From contig OX463832.1 of the NCBI GenBank assembly GCA_949825045.1, positions 23,430,552 to 23,494,551 on the forward strand: a DNA stretch of 64,000 bases, written 5' to 3'. The notes below the pieces were generated by a model that saw nothing but the letters and a program-made list of their open reading frames with translations, was not told the origin of the DNA and did not search any database. Of the stretch, positions 1 through 13,200 are shown piece after piece (positions within the stretch are counted from its first letter, which is position 1; each line of letters opens with the position of its first letter). Position numbers and translations under genes: made by a program. Origin of the DNA: Argyresthia goedartella. Its lineage: Eukaryota; Arthropoda; Insecta; Lepidoptera; Argyresthiidae.

Positions 1-214
1 GATTACATTATACATTGATTAATGTTATAATATTTATAATAAAAGTTAATTTCTTACGGAAGTATTAGGCGGTTTTTTTTTTGGTTCTCATTGGAGGTTG
101 ATAACAGGTAAACTATACGCATTTTCGTTAATGTTTTATGGACTAATTTGGATCAAATGCCATGAACAATTGTGACAATTTTCGACGAGATTTCGAAAAT
201 CCGGTAAACGTAGG

Positions 215-351
215 CCCAGTAAAAACTTGGATTTCTCCATAACCACAAGAGCGACCAATTTTGCTGTTCTTACACCAAATGGACTAATTATGAAGTACCG
301 CTTACCAAGTTTCACCAGCCTACGATCAGCCGTTTAGGTTTTTTTACTGGG
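215..351. repeat. MITE-like short inverted repeat
   Basis: CCCAGTAAAAAC at the left is mirrored by GTTTTTTTACTGGG at the right, enclosing about 110 bp. It looks like a small non-autonomous DNA element; no clear target duplication is visible. Confidence 0.35.
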
Positions 352-779
352 CAACAACAACAACAACAACAAAACCGTTTTTCGTTCATAACTTCCTAAC
401 TATAGTAGGACTAATTCTGAAATTTCGCGGACATTTACGGGGCATGTTGGACTAATTATTACGTCCACCAGAAATCGTCTAGGAAACAACTTTTTGCTGG
501 GCGTACGCTCACGCCACCGGGCCAGATAAGTTTGAAGCCCTGTAAACGTTAGGGCCCTTACCACAAAAAAACCACTGCTCTACACTTGTTTAACATACCT
601 GTGAACACATATATCAAGAAAACAAAAACAAAAGACTTCAATTATATTATTTACAAACTTGCTTCGATTTAATTTTCAGTGCGTTAGAAAGGAAAATATA
701 TATTCTTGGTCGCTTATAAATTCATCTTTATATGTTAAGCTGTGCTGTGCCCCATAATTAGGGCTCATATACACGCGCA

Positions 780-960
780 GCATTAGCGTTGGCAGCAGTC
801 GACAGCAGGCTTAAAACGTGTCGGCATCATTCAACAGCACCTGCGGTCGTCGGCTGCTGCCGACACATAATAAAACGCGTCGGCAGCATTCGACAGCAGG
901 CAGCATTGCTACCGACAGATTTTAAGCCTGCCGTCAACTACTGACGATGCGCATGCTGCT
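780..960. repeat. Degenerate repeat built on GTCGGCAGCATTCGACAGC
   Basis: Variants of a block of about 22 bp (gtcggcagcattcgacagc) recur in both orientations, joined by 'taaaacgcgtcgg'-type linkers. It is a local minisatellite-like or palindromic repeat, not a gene. Confidence 0.4.
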
Positions 961-1145
961 CGTGTGTAGGAGCTCTTAGACGATAACAAACATTCCCCAT
1001 TCGAATTAATCACATATTCAATACTCAATTTTGCGTGACAGCGGGCTAGCCCATCGCCGCAGCTATGGAGACTGAAAGTTTCCTCACGATATTTAGATGA
1101 TACTTGATGCATAATTTTAGTGGGTAACCTGCGCTGTGTCTACAG

Positions 1146-1240
1146 GTCGCCTGGTCATCCACTTCGGCGGCAAGGCCTCCGGTTTCACGAACACTAAGCA
1201 GAAGGACCAACAGGAATCCGGAGCTGTCGCTATGTACAGA
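1146..1240 (+). CDS. Gelsolin-family exon (start of repeat 5)
   Basis: 95 bp: two bases finish a split codon, then 31 codons (RLVIHFGGKASGFTNTKQKD...). The position matches the 'FGGKPMIIYKGG' start of gelsolin repeat 5. The acceptor is tctacag and the donor is GTGAGT; it ends in phase 0. Confidence 0.8.
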
Positions 1241-4200
1241 GTGAGTAAAACTCAGGTCCCATAGATAGATGGAAAGCGAGTTAGGACCAATCTGACAGTT
1301 CACCCGAGATTATTGCAACTCGCTTTCCATACTTAATTTTTTTTTGGAGGGGGAAAAAAATGGAATTACCCATGCCCAGGAGTCAGACCTCCCTGCTATG
1401 TCCGGGTCCCCACATATTGAGCGGGCATCAGCTCGTGTGGTATACGGACTAAAAACAACCCCTTTGTGTTTTATAATAAAGTATTAATAACTGTATGTGC
1501 CGCGTGGCGCCATCTAGCCAGTGTAAACATTGAGCTCCGAATAAATTATTCATTTTAATAACTAAATCTTCATAAAATTGTTAGAAATCAGTATTTTTCG
1601 GTAAACTATAAACCGATTAAGACGTGGAAGTGTTATCCAGTGCTAAAAATAAGTAGAAACAATAATATAACAAGTGCCAATAAATGAATGTACAAAGTGA
1701 CAATAAAAGCAAAAAACCCTCTATGTTAAACTAGAATAACATAGCAGATTCTCCGCATAACATAAAAGTGACAAAAGTGACCAGTGTCATTTATAAGTAC
1801 AGGATAAATTAACAATTCATCACAATTACATATCATCAAGATAACGGGATCTTAACGGCCAAACATCTCAAGTGACATCTATCCACAAAAGAAGTAAACT
1901 CTGACTAAAGTAATTTACAACAAGTCCCGCAAATTATATCATCACTAAACTACAGACTACGTGGTACTACCAAATTCCAACAGATGGCGCCAGTGCAGCG
2001 AAAGGATACATACCCAACTTTCGCAGCATTTTATATGGCTTCGATGGCGTAAGGTGAAACACCCGTGCTTGAGACCAAAACGACTCGGGTTCGATTCCTG
2101 TCTCCGTGAATCGTAAATACCACTTTTTGTTTCGAATTGTATGACTTATAACGCAGTTGAACATGGACAATGTAACGATCAGAAAATTTAACAGACGCAA
2201 AGGAACAAGTTGCGAGGATTTAAATTCTTCTACTATGCTCGACGAAACAGTATGGAATTCAACTATGCTTGACTCAACAACCCAAAGTCTTCCACCAACT
2301 ATACTGGACACTTCTCAAGTAAGTGAATTACAGGAACAAATTCAAATACTTAAAATAAACCTAGATAGTGCAAATACTGAAATTGATAAGTTAATAACAG
2401 AAAACTACAACCTTAAATCTAAATTGGAAGAAAGGAGTAAGGAAATAGAATTAATGAGGAAAATTTATTTTACATCCCCGGGCACACCTACTCCAAATAA
2501 ACACACTCCGATAAAGAAAACTCGGAAAACTGGACCTCAAAAAGCTATCTTGGAGCAACGCCATCTAGGTAACGACACGTCTGAATCGAGGCAAAACTTA
2601 GTTGTTGAAAAACCAAAGCACTGCTCCCCTGTTATGAGTAACATGCCTACGCAGTCCTCTATACCCATACTAGAGGGCACTACAGGTACAAATAGATCAG
2701 TATTAGAAAACCTACAGCTGGCACCGCCACTGGCTTTACCGGCCCCTCCAGTCTCAAAACCAGCGAAAATATCTAGGGCAGTAAAATGTACCTACCTACC
2801 TACTAAAAGTATAAAGGATAAAAAACCCAATATATTTATAAATGGAGATGAAAATGTACGAGGATTAGCAAGCACAATGCTCCACTGCCGAAAAAACACC
2901 TGGAATGATATATACACTGTATCATCTACTACCAAGCCGCACGCAAACAGTTTTCAAATTTTAAACCCCGTATATAATAGTTTGGCAAGTATAACTGATG
3001 ATGACATTTTTGTATTTTCTGTAGGCAATCATGACAGCTGTAATGAAATGTTGTCAAGTGAACTGGGTAAAACACTTAAAAGTCTCAAAAATAATTATGT
3101 ATTCATATTAAGTATAACCGATGGTCAGAATAAGTTTGCACTTAATGAAATACTGAACAATTTAGAACAGCAATATCCAAAATGTAAAATAATTAACACA
3201 AAATCTATTAGAATGAGACAGGAAAACCCATTGTTTGTAGACCAAATTAGCTTTAAACTGAATGTAGAAATAGATTACATACGATACAGGAAGGATTACA
3301 TTGTAAATTGGCCAAAATGTGTAAAGAATTTAAATAAAAATGATAAAAAGCTTGTGAAGGGCACAATACCTTACTATTTTAATAAACAAAATATGAATAT
3401 AGTAAAAAAACAGATTTGTAATAAAAAAGGTACAATTCCATATTACTTTCAGAAGTTGAAAACCAAAAATATGCAAACGAAACAAAAGCAAACTGTAGAG
3501 GCAAGGGAAAATATAGTGTCAAGGGACAATGTAGAGTCAGGGGTTAATGTAGAGTCAGGGGTTAATGTAGAGTCAGGGGTTGATGTAGAGTCAGGGGTTA
3601 ATGTAGAGTCAGGGGTTAATGTAGAGTCAGGGGTTAATGTAGAGTCAGGGGTTAATGTAGAGTCAGGGGTTAATGTAGAGGTAGGGGTTAATGTAGAGTC
3701 AGAAATTAATGTAGAGTCAGGGGTTAATGTAGAGTCAAAGGTTAATAAAACAGAGTTTTTTCGTTCATCTTAATATACTTCACCAAAATATCAATGGTTT
3801 AATAAACAAATCTGACATTTTAACATTGCATGTGAATGAATTAATTAATGACAAAATGGACCTCGATGTAATATGTATAACTGAGCATAACATGGTGGAA
3901 ACCGATATACCTGTTTTACATGTACAAAATTACAAATTGGCCACTTATTCAGCTAGAAACAATAGGCATGGAGGGACATGCATTCTTGTAAACAGTAGGC
4001 ACAGATACAAGGAAATTAATCTAAATAGTTTTAACACTCCCGTTATCTTTGAATGCTGCGGAATACAATTAATAGAGCAAAACATAAATATTATCTGTAT
4101 TTATAGGTCACCTAAGACAGCAACTTGGGCATTTAACGCATTTTTAGAAAAATTGGATAGTTTATTAGAAAAAATCTGTGATAAAAATAAAAAAACTATA

Positions 4201-7200
4201 CTATGTGGCGATTTTAATATTGATCGACTGACTCGAAACGCTAGGTCTAATGAGTTTGAGACTTTATTACTGACATACAATCTGAAACTAATTATTAATG
4301 AACCAACAAGATTAAGTAGCGGAACCTGCCTAGACAATTTTTGTCACAACATACGTGGATGCAAGGGTAAGGTAATAGAATTGGCCTTATCCGACCATAC
4401 AGCACAAATTTTAAAATGTCCGGTCAAAGAATACTGCAGTTTTAGCCATTGGTTTATTGAGCGTAGAGACATTAATGAGGATAATTTAAAAAAATTTGCA
4501 GAACATATTTCTCAACTAAGTTTTAGCGAAGTATATTTAAGCCAAGATGCAAATGAAGCATTTGATAATTTTCACAATTTATTTAAGTTATTTTACGATC
4601 TTTGCTTCCCAATCATCAAAGTTAAAGTAACAGCGTCAAAGAAGCCTAAATGGATTTCGAATGGAATTAAATGTTGCTCTAAGCGGAAAAGAGAATTACT
4701 GTGGAAGTATAGGTTATCCCCCAGCCAAGAAAACAAGAACATCTTTCAGAACTATTCCAAACGCTTCAGGAAAATAGTCAAACTGACCCAAAGATCCCAA
4801 AATGACTATTATATAAAAAATTCTAATAACAAATGTAAAGCGACCTGGAACATTATCAATAAAAACAAGTATAAACAATCTATTGAGGACATAAAACAAA
4901 TCAAATTTGACAATAAGATTATTGATGATCCTCAAGAAATTGCAAAGGCTTTCAATGATTTTTACATTGAACAAATTAAGCCAATTACTGAGCCTAACAA
5001 TCCGGCTACATTAAAAACTTGCTCCAGTGTTCACTCAATTTTTATGAGCCCTACTACGACTTATGACATAAATAAAATCATAAAAAATCTTAAAAACAAA
5101 AGTAGTACCGGTTTTGATGACATTTGCACTAAAGTTATTCAGTATGTTTCTGAAATTATATCACCTGTTTTGAGCTACATCATGAACTTATGTATAGAGC
5201 AAGGCACCTTCCCAAAAAAATTAAAAACATCTATTATCAAACCAATGTATAAAAGTACAGATAAAGAGAACATGGCCTACTACAGACCAATTGCTCTTAT
5301 TCCTATATTTGCTAAGATCCTTGAAAAAGTTATTTATAATTGTCTATACTATTATTTCGAGAAAAACAATATCTTTGCGTCGGAACAAAAGGGATTTAGG
5401 AAAAACAAAAACATAAATTTAGCTCTATATGATTTTTTATCGGACGTAGTCACATCTTTGGATAAAAGAATATTAACAGTAGCTTTATATATGGACATGA
5501 CAAAGGCTTTCGATTATGTGAACCATTCGATTTTATTAGGGAAGTTACAAGCTTATGGAGTTAGAGGTAACGTGATGAACCTCATTAAATCATATTTGAG
5601 TGACAGGAAGCAGAGGACCGTAGTAACAAGGCTAAGCCAAGATAATAGGACTCTCCAAAATTACGTTTCTGATGATAGATTTATCAAATATGGTGTACCC
5701 CAAGGTAGTGTTCTTGGGCCTTTGCTATTTTTAGTCTACATAAATGACCTGCCTAGAGAAACTAAGAATACAATGGTATTATTTGCTGACGACAGCACAG
5801 TTCTATTTAAAAATAATAATGTAATTGCTTTGGAATCTGACATTACAAGTACACTATCACATGTGATTGAGTGGCTGACATCTAATAATCTTTTAATTAA
5901 TATTGACAAATCGAACATAATGACATTTAAAAATAATTACAACCATAATCCAGAATTAGATAATCTTGAAATTAAATACAATAATAAGAATATTAATAAA
6001 GTTGATTCCACAAAATTTTTAGGTTTGTATATAGATTCTCATTTGACATGGAAAAACCACATAGAAAAGGTTTGTTCTAAATTGAAGTCATTTTCTTATG
6101 CCTTACACATGCTTTCCAAAGTTGTCAGTCAAAAAGCAGTCTTAACTGCATATCATGCATATGTTGTCTCTGCTCTGAGGTATGGTCTCATTTTCTGGGG
6201 TAACTCCACGGACAAAACTGATGCCTTCAAGGCTCAGAAAAGATGCATCAGGTCAATTTGTAAACTGAAATCTACAGATACCTGCAAACCCCATTTTATA
6301 AAACTAAAATTATTCACATTGCCGTCATTATATATTTTAGAGATAGTACTATTTGTAAAAACTAATTATGATTTATTTGGCAAATTTAACAGTGCAAGAT
6401 ATAAAAATAAGATCAGTGCTGCGAGTCACTCAACAGCTTTATTTAATAAAAGTATATTTGGAATGGCGCCCATAATATATAACCATCTGCCTAATAGTAT
6501 TAGAGAAATTCAAGTTGTCCATTTATTTAAAAAAAGGCTATCACAACTTCTTCTTGAAAAAGCCTATTATAGCCTTGGTGAATTTCTCCAAGACAAATTT
6601 TAGTTTCCTTCCTTGTGACTGTGCCTAGGGTTCCTAATAAATTAATGTTAAATATGTACCCAGTGTGTAATGTATGATAGTGTTGACATTTTATATTTAA
6701 GCCTAATTTAATCTTGAATACTGTCTTGACATTTTTTATGCTTTAATTAATTAAATTATATTGTTAACACTCAAAATTTTGCAAACCCTTTCGGGTAGAG
6801 TATAGCTAAGCGACCGTTATTATAATTTTATCACCTATGTAACCTATATTCAGCAAATAAATGCCTTTGACTTTGACTTTGACTTTGATTAAATACTTGC
6901 TAGGACTACATTCATGGCCGTACATTGAAACATTGAAAAAGAGTGTTGTGTATGTAGTAGGTATGAAAGTATTGAACTAATGTACTCGGGTTAACGAAAC
7001 TCTTTGCTCATTACTTATTTACAGAGATAAAATCAAATGTGATAAAAAAAAACGAATGATGACAAATAACTAAGCACAAAACTCAATACCTGCAATTAAA
7101 GATCTTTTCTGTTAAAGTCCAGTTTTCACCCATAAACAATGGCTAAGAAAATGGCCATACCAATCATTTCTTGGATGGGTACTTCTTTTAATTCTTAAAA

Positions 7201-10200
7201 ACCGGTATGTTTCATTATTTGTTGTTATAGCGGCAATAGAAACACACCCTCTATAAAAATTTCAGCTCTCCACCTATTTCAGTTGATCCGGTAGAGCCCG
7301 GTGACAGACGGACGGACGGGCAGCGGTGGCTTAATAATAGGGTCCCGTTTGGCACCCTTCGGGTACCGGACCCTAAGAATTAACGATGACGTTCATGCAA
7401 AATGTCTATGGATTGATAAAATCAACTGTATCGCTGCTAAATTGCGACTGTATAGCTTCTGTATCGCTACTGAATTACGAATGTATCGCTTCAGTACCAG
7501 TATGGATTGAGACTCCATTAATAAATACTTAAGGTGATACGAAAAATTTAGGGGTGTTTTTCGAATCCATTTACTCCACTATAAAGTTATCTACAGATTT
7601 TTTTTAGATTAACGTTAATTGTGTATTTTATTAAGATTCTCACTGAAGGAAAACGCGATTGGATAAAAATTTCTTGATATAATTTAATAGCGAAAATACC
7701 TCTAAATTATTTTATTTTTTCCTGTAATTCAAAAATCCTAACTAATTTTATTGCGGAATTGCATTAAAAATGTGGGTATTATGTATTTGTATACTCTCCT
7801 TGAAATTATTTTTGACAAAATAGAGTAGTAAATTTTTTAATAATTTTTATGTGGTGTGATTTGTGTCGAGCTCATTGTTTGCGCTCTCTTTTTTTCATAA
7901 GCGGTAGTAATTAACGCTGTCACTTCGTATTCCCGATTTTACATATCACCTTAACTACATTTGCCTACATGTGTGTGGTGAAACATATAAATTGTTTGTT
8001 TTGATTAATCGAATAAAACACCTACAAACCTACTATAGGTGCTAGCCCGATGAAATTTGCTTTATAGGGGTTTTCGGGGGCGAAAAACTGATCTAACTAG
8101 GTCTCATAACAGGTAAAATGCGTTGTTTCGAGTTTTGATATTTTTATCTGTCTCAATGGGAACGGTAACTTGATTTTTTGACAGGATTCCAACCTGCATT
8201 TCCTGTTTGAGAAGCAAACGTGAAACCCATTAGACCACGGAGCTCTTTACATCATCATTCTCCTGGTCTTCCCGCCCTAACATCACGTGACATTATTAAG
8301 TGCGTCGGAGGGAGAAGCCTAACCGAAAAGTTTTGTTCAATTCATAATTCTTTATTGCACACACACATATTAAACACAACGGCACGCTTATCTCTAAAAA
8401 GAGATTTCTTCCAGCAAACCAAGGCATGAAAGGGAAATGTATCATGAAAGGGTAGGCAGTGTACAATATCTAATATCTAATCTATACTAAAATACATATG
8501 ATATAAAATACAGAAAATAAAATACTTATATACCAGACTACTAAATTTTATCAATATCAATTGTATTAATAATAATAATACCTCGGACACTATCACACAT
8601 TGATCTAGCCCAAAACTAGGATTCCCTGTATCTTGGGTACTTGACAACGATACACATACTTCTATAGATAGATGTCACACTTAGATAGATAAACAACCAT
8701 GACTAGGGTACAAACATCCGTTCTCATCAAACAAATACTTGCCCACACCGGGACTCGAACCTGGGACCCTTGGCTTCGTAGGCAGGATAACTGCTGACTC
8801 GGCCATTCGGGTCGTATCCAAATACATTCTCCCATGGCACAGGTACTCAATCATTCAGCATACGTAAAATTAGGATGAGTGATGTACAGTCTGATGATTT
8901 GTCATCGACGCGACCAACTGCACCAACCAACCTCCGAGCATAGCGCGGTCCCCAGACATTAATATTAGGTCCTTACATATGAAATTGGCGTTTTGTATGG
9001 AGAAATGGAAGTTAACTCAATTTTCAGTACAAATATTTTTGTATTTTTTTTAGGAATGACAGATCCTAATTTTATAAACTTTGTGTGTATGAATGAGACA
9101 ACATTCAGCTAACAGAAAATTTTATATAATTTTTGAAAAGTGTCAGCTGTAAAAAAATATTGAAATTGGCGAATTTTTCTTAAAGATTCAGGAGTTCATA
9201 ATTCGAGTAATTCAATAGCTATTTTCAGTTTTTTTTTTATTGTTTTAAAATTAATTTCAATATTTTTCATCTACTTATTAAATTTTCTTTTAATTTTCAG
9301 TTTGATCCTAAAATGTTATCTTCAAAATCAGTGCCTCCTAAATGTCATCCATTTTCATGATAATATTCGTAATATTTTTTTACAGCTGACACTTTTCAAA
9401 AATTATATAAAATTTTCTGCTAACTTAATGTTGTCTCATTCATACACACAAAGTTTATAAAATTAGGATCTGTCATTCCTAAAAAAAATACAAAAATGTT
9501 TGTACTGAAAATTGGTTAACTTCAATTTCTCCATACAAAACGCCAATTTCATATGTAAGGACCTAATATTATCATGAAAATGGATGACATTTAGGAGGCA
9601 CTGATTTGGAAGATAAAATTTTAGTTATCAAACTGAAAATTAAAAGAAAATTTAATAAGTAGATGTAAAATGTTGAAATTAATTTTAAAACAATAAAAAA
9701 AACTGGAAATAGCTATTGAATTACTCGAATTATGAACTCCTGAATCTGTAAGAAAAATTCACCAATTTCACAGGTAAGCACCCAATAACAAAATGGTCGA
9801 TGTCACGTTTTCAGATCCACGGCACGTCGTCGGACGAGGACCTGAGGGCTGAGCAGGTGGAAGCCGAGTTCTCGAGCCTGGCGGCTGATGATGTGTTCCT
9901 GCTGAGGACTCCGGAGACCGTGTACCTGTGGTACGGGAAGGTGAGGACAGTTCATTGAACTCCCACAAAACAGACGAAAAAGTTCACCTTATATTCTCTG
10001 CAAATTCGTCTGTTGATGTGGTGTACCTGATTTAAAATTACTATGTAAGATTGAAACTGAGTCTAGTTTGCGTTTTTTGGAAACTTATTTGCTAGATCAA
10101 CAGTGCTTTTGCCCGTTTCACTAAGAGACCTGATACAATTTTCCAAGACTAAACTGGCGACATTGTTAATTGTCGACTAATTTAGTACATAGATAGTTCT

Positions 10201-13200
10201 ATATAGAGACAGACAGAGAAATAGGTAGATATTTCACCGATCGATCCTATTTGACCGAGCGATCGCAGCGTCTCCGTTTCAGGATTGGGCAAAAAATTTA
10301 TCCTCTACAGGGCTAAATTCTTAATGGATTCTCGTGAATTTTCGTGAGCAGGTTTGAAAATTAAATTTTTTTTTTGTCGATTCAGTTTTTGCAAATTTTT
10401 CAAAATGGCGGAGAAAAAAACCGCTACAGAAACAGCGTGACGGATTTTAACAAATGAGCTGTCGTTGGATTTGTAGAGACCGTGAGAGTAACAGGCTATA
10501 TAAATCTAGTGAAAAGTCAACAGGTTGAGTTAAGTTATTGGTGCGGCTACTTTCATACTCCATGTACGTAACCTGCAGCCTTCTGACGTAACTCTCTGGA
10601 GTTCATAGCGTGTGTCTATGGTTCATCTCATGCTCATACAATTTCATCGATTGCGGGGCATCACCGAAGGCTTCTAGGCTTCATTCAATGAGCTTGGGTT
10701 TGGCCTTCATTATGATGCTACTTGCGTGATACCAATTTGACAGATGAAGCTGGTGCAAGGTGTCAAACGTAAAAGTCTATATGTAGTTCATAGCTCAGAC
10801 GACTTACGCCATAAGGCAGGTGCATTCATGAGTTTGTATGTGTTATTAAAATAAAGTGTTAGCCGCGAGATCTACTGCTGACAGAGCCACTACAGTCTTC
10901 ACAAAATTAAAGGCCCGGTGGCCCAAACTAAATTCAACCTTATTACGTGACAGTGACACGGACGCAGTCTTCGGGCCTTTTATTTTGTGAAGACTATAAA
11001 GTCTGGCCGTTGAGAGAATGCGATCCTGACAGCTCAAAACCACCTTTTTGACATCTGTAATAAAAAATAATGCTTATTATGTACGCATTAAGGAAATGTC
11101 ATAATCGCATTCTAAAAATGGCCGAAGTGTAGTGTTAAATTGATACAATGGTTGGCCACTAACATTGACCTTCTGTCTCCAGGACTCCACCGACACTGAG
11201 CGCGAAGGGGGCGAGGCATTTGTACACGACATCTGCGGCGCGGACGCAAAATATAAGATAGTACATGAAGGAGAAGAAACTGATGAGTTTAAAAAATATC
11301 TTGGTAAGACTTCTAAATACATATATATGATCACGCCTATTTCCCGGAAGAGGGTAGGCAGAGACCAAAGACCTCCACCTGCTACGATCCTGGCATACAT
11401 CTCTCGCTTCTTCAACATTTATAAGTATCATCATGCAAGCTCGCCGGTTACGGGTACTTCGAATTTGCCCCTTCACTACCAAATCGCCGATTCAGTCTTT
11501 ACCATCTTGGGCGTCGCCGTCCAACGGCGCCTTTCACGCCCGCCGTATAAATCTATTTATTCCTCATTCTCCTTTCAACGTGACCAAACCATCTAAGCTG
11601 GCCTTTCTATATCCTTGTCACTATATCTTCTTTCAATCCACAGCGTTCCCTTATAACTTCATTCTTCAATATATCTTTCAATGTTACTCCACACTCCTCA
11701 AAGACCTCATTTCTACAGCGTTTATTTTGCTTTCATGCTTCTTCTGCCATACCCAACATTCGCTCCCATACATCAATGTCGGACTCAACACTTCGTTATG
11801 AATTGAGAACTGAGAAAAATAGCCTTGACCGAAGGACAGAAATTTCGCCTAAAAAAACTTGATACAAATATGACTTTAAAACGAAAATAATTTCTTGCGA
11901 TAAAGTGTCTTTATTATTATATAGATAATGTTATTTCCACCAGTCGGCTCATCATCGCAAGTCCGCCCCTCGTCCTGGCGGGACAGGCTTCACGCCCGCA
12001 TCGAGTTCGAACCGAGACTAGTTGACGTCGACCTGAACAAGGACAACAGCGTCAGCTTTGAAGAGATCAGCGACTTCAAACAGTCTGTGCGTATTTAATT
12101 TGATTTTTCCTATACGGAGTGGCAGTAGCACAATTTCGGCCGAGATAGATTGGCAGATTGACAGATAGAGCGATCGATAGATCGATATACAAGGTATCCC
12201 GTAAGTCACACCCCACAGAGGCACCGGAGACAGACCTGCATGATGCATCGAATAAACCTAGCATGACCCCAGAGAAAGTTGCTTGTAGTAGATATTGGAG
12301 ATGTAGTAGGTTTAGAGGTTTATTTTTAAAATCCCCTTTTTTATATTGTTATTGCCAGTCATTTGTTTCTTAAATAGCCCTCACTTGTAGGTTTTTTAAT
12401 GTTGATTTTAATAGTTACTTAAGACGACACATCTGTTACTTTGTCGATGCCTAATGTAAAATACGAGAAATGTATGACTTAGTCCAAAATTCCAAAATGC
12501 CAAATGTCTTTATTACTGTAGATATTTACATATACTTAGCAATGGTCATTTTTTGCCACTTCTCTGCGTTGGACCACTGTGGGAGAGACGGGCGTAGAAA
12601 CTCCCACAGATTGATTTTTAAATCTCTTTTAAAAATTGCTTATGCTTAACTAATACAAAATATATATAAGTATATACTTATGTCATTATAATAATTAATA
12701 AGCAGGAATAAATAATCACAAAACTATTAACAGCAAGGTCTGTGTTGAGCTAGATTAACCCCATACAGTGCCATCATTTCAGTAATCTTGAACATTGTAA
12801 TATCCCTCTTTCGACAAAGTCGCTTTAACGTGGTTTTTAAATTGCTCAAATGGCAATTTCAAGATCTCCAGAGGTATCTTGTTGTAGTAGAGAATGCATT
12901 TACCCTTGAAAGAATTGCTAACCTGCACGAGTCTAAACCGGGGCGCAAGTAGTCTGTGATTATTTCTTAGGTTAACATTACAGCTATCGTACATACATTA
13001 TATTTTCGAAAATAAATTGACTAGCTACAGTTAGTATGTCATTTTCTTTAAAAAGCTCTCTTAAGGAGTCTGTGCGTTTTAAATTATAAATTGCTCGAAT
13101 AGCTCTTTTCTGCAAAATAAAAATAGTTTGAATATCCGCTGCTTTCCCCCACAACAAGATACCATAGGACATGACACTATGAAAGTAACTAAAATATACT

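Larger units (their letters stand above)
1..1145. other. Intron sequence upstream of the first visible exon
   Basis: No coding exon is recognisable here. It holds a small inverted repeat (215-351), a (CAA)n run at 352-372, a GTCGGCAGC-rich repeat (780-960) and, at about 1,010-1,085, a dispersed repeat that recurs near 14,590-14,680 (shared block 'gggctagcccatc' followed by 'tttcctcac'). The motif GGACTAATT recurs four times between about 139 and 455, suggesting an old degraded repeat. The segment ends in a consensus acceptor (tctacag) for the exon at 1,146. Confidence 0.6.
1500..6891 (+). mobile_element. LINE 1: non-LTR retrotransposon with two ORFs, in intron 1
   Basis: Long untranslated leader, an ORF1 with coiled coil and SGNH-like region, an ORF2 with endonuclease and reverse transcriptase, a short 3' UTR, and a terminal (CTTTGA)n run after AATAAA. 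The layout is that of a CR1/Jockey-group element. Both frames are open throughout, so this is the least damaged LINE in the window and a recent insertion. The 5' boundary is approximate: no target duplication could be fixed. It lies in the sense orientation within gelsolin intron 1. Confidence 0.85.

Noticed and set aside
352..372. (CAA)n stretch as coding polyglutamine or polyasparagine
   Set aside because: Flanked by stops in all frames; a simple microsatellite.
7301..7510. Short frame MTDGRTGSGGLIIGSRLAPF
   Set aside because: Translation of the 'gttccgtaccc' repeat, a frequent false gene call in Lepidoptera.
11165..11801. Plus-strand frames 11165-11596 and 11433-11801
   Set aside because: The first continues past the donor of exon 3 into intron; the second is the antisense of an RTE fragment read on the minus strand.
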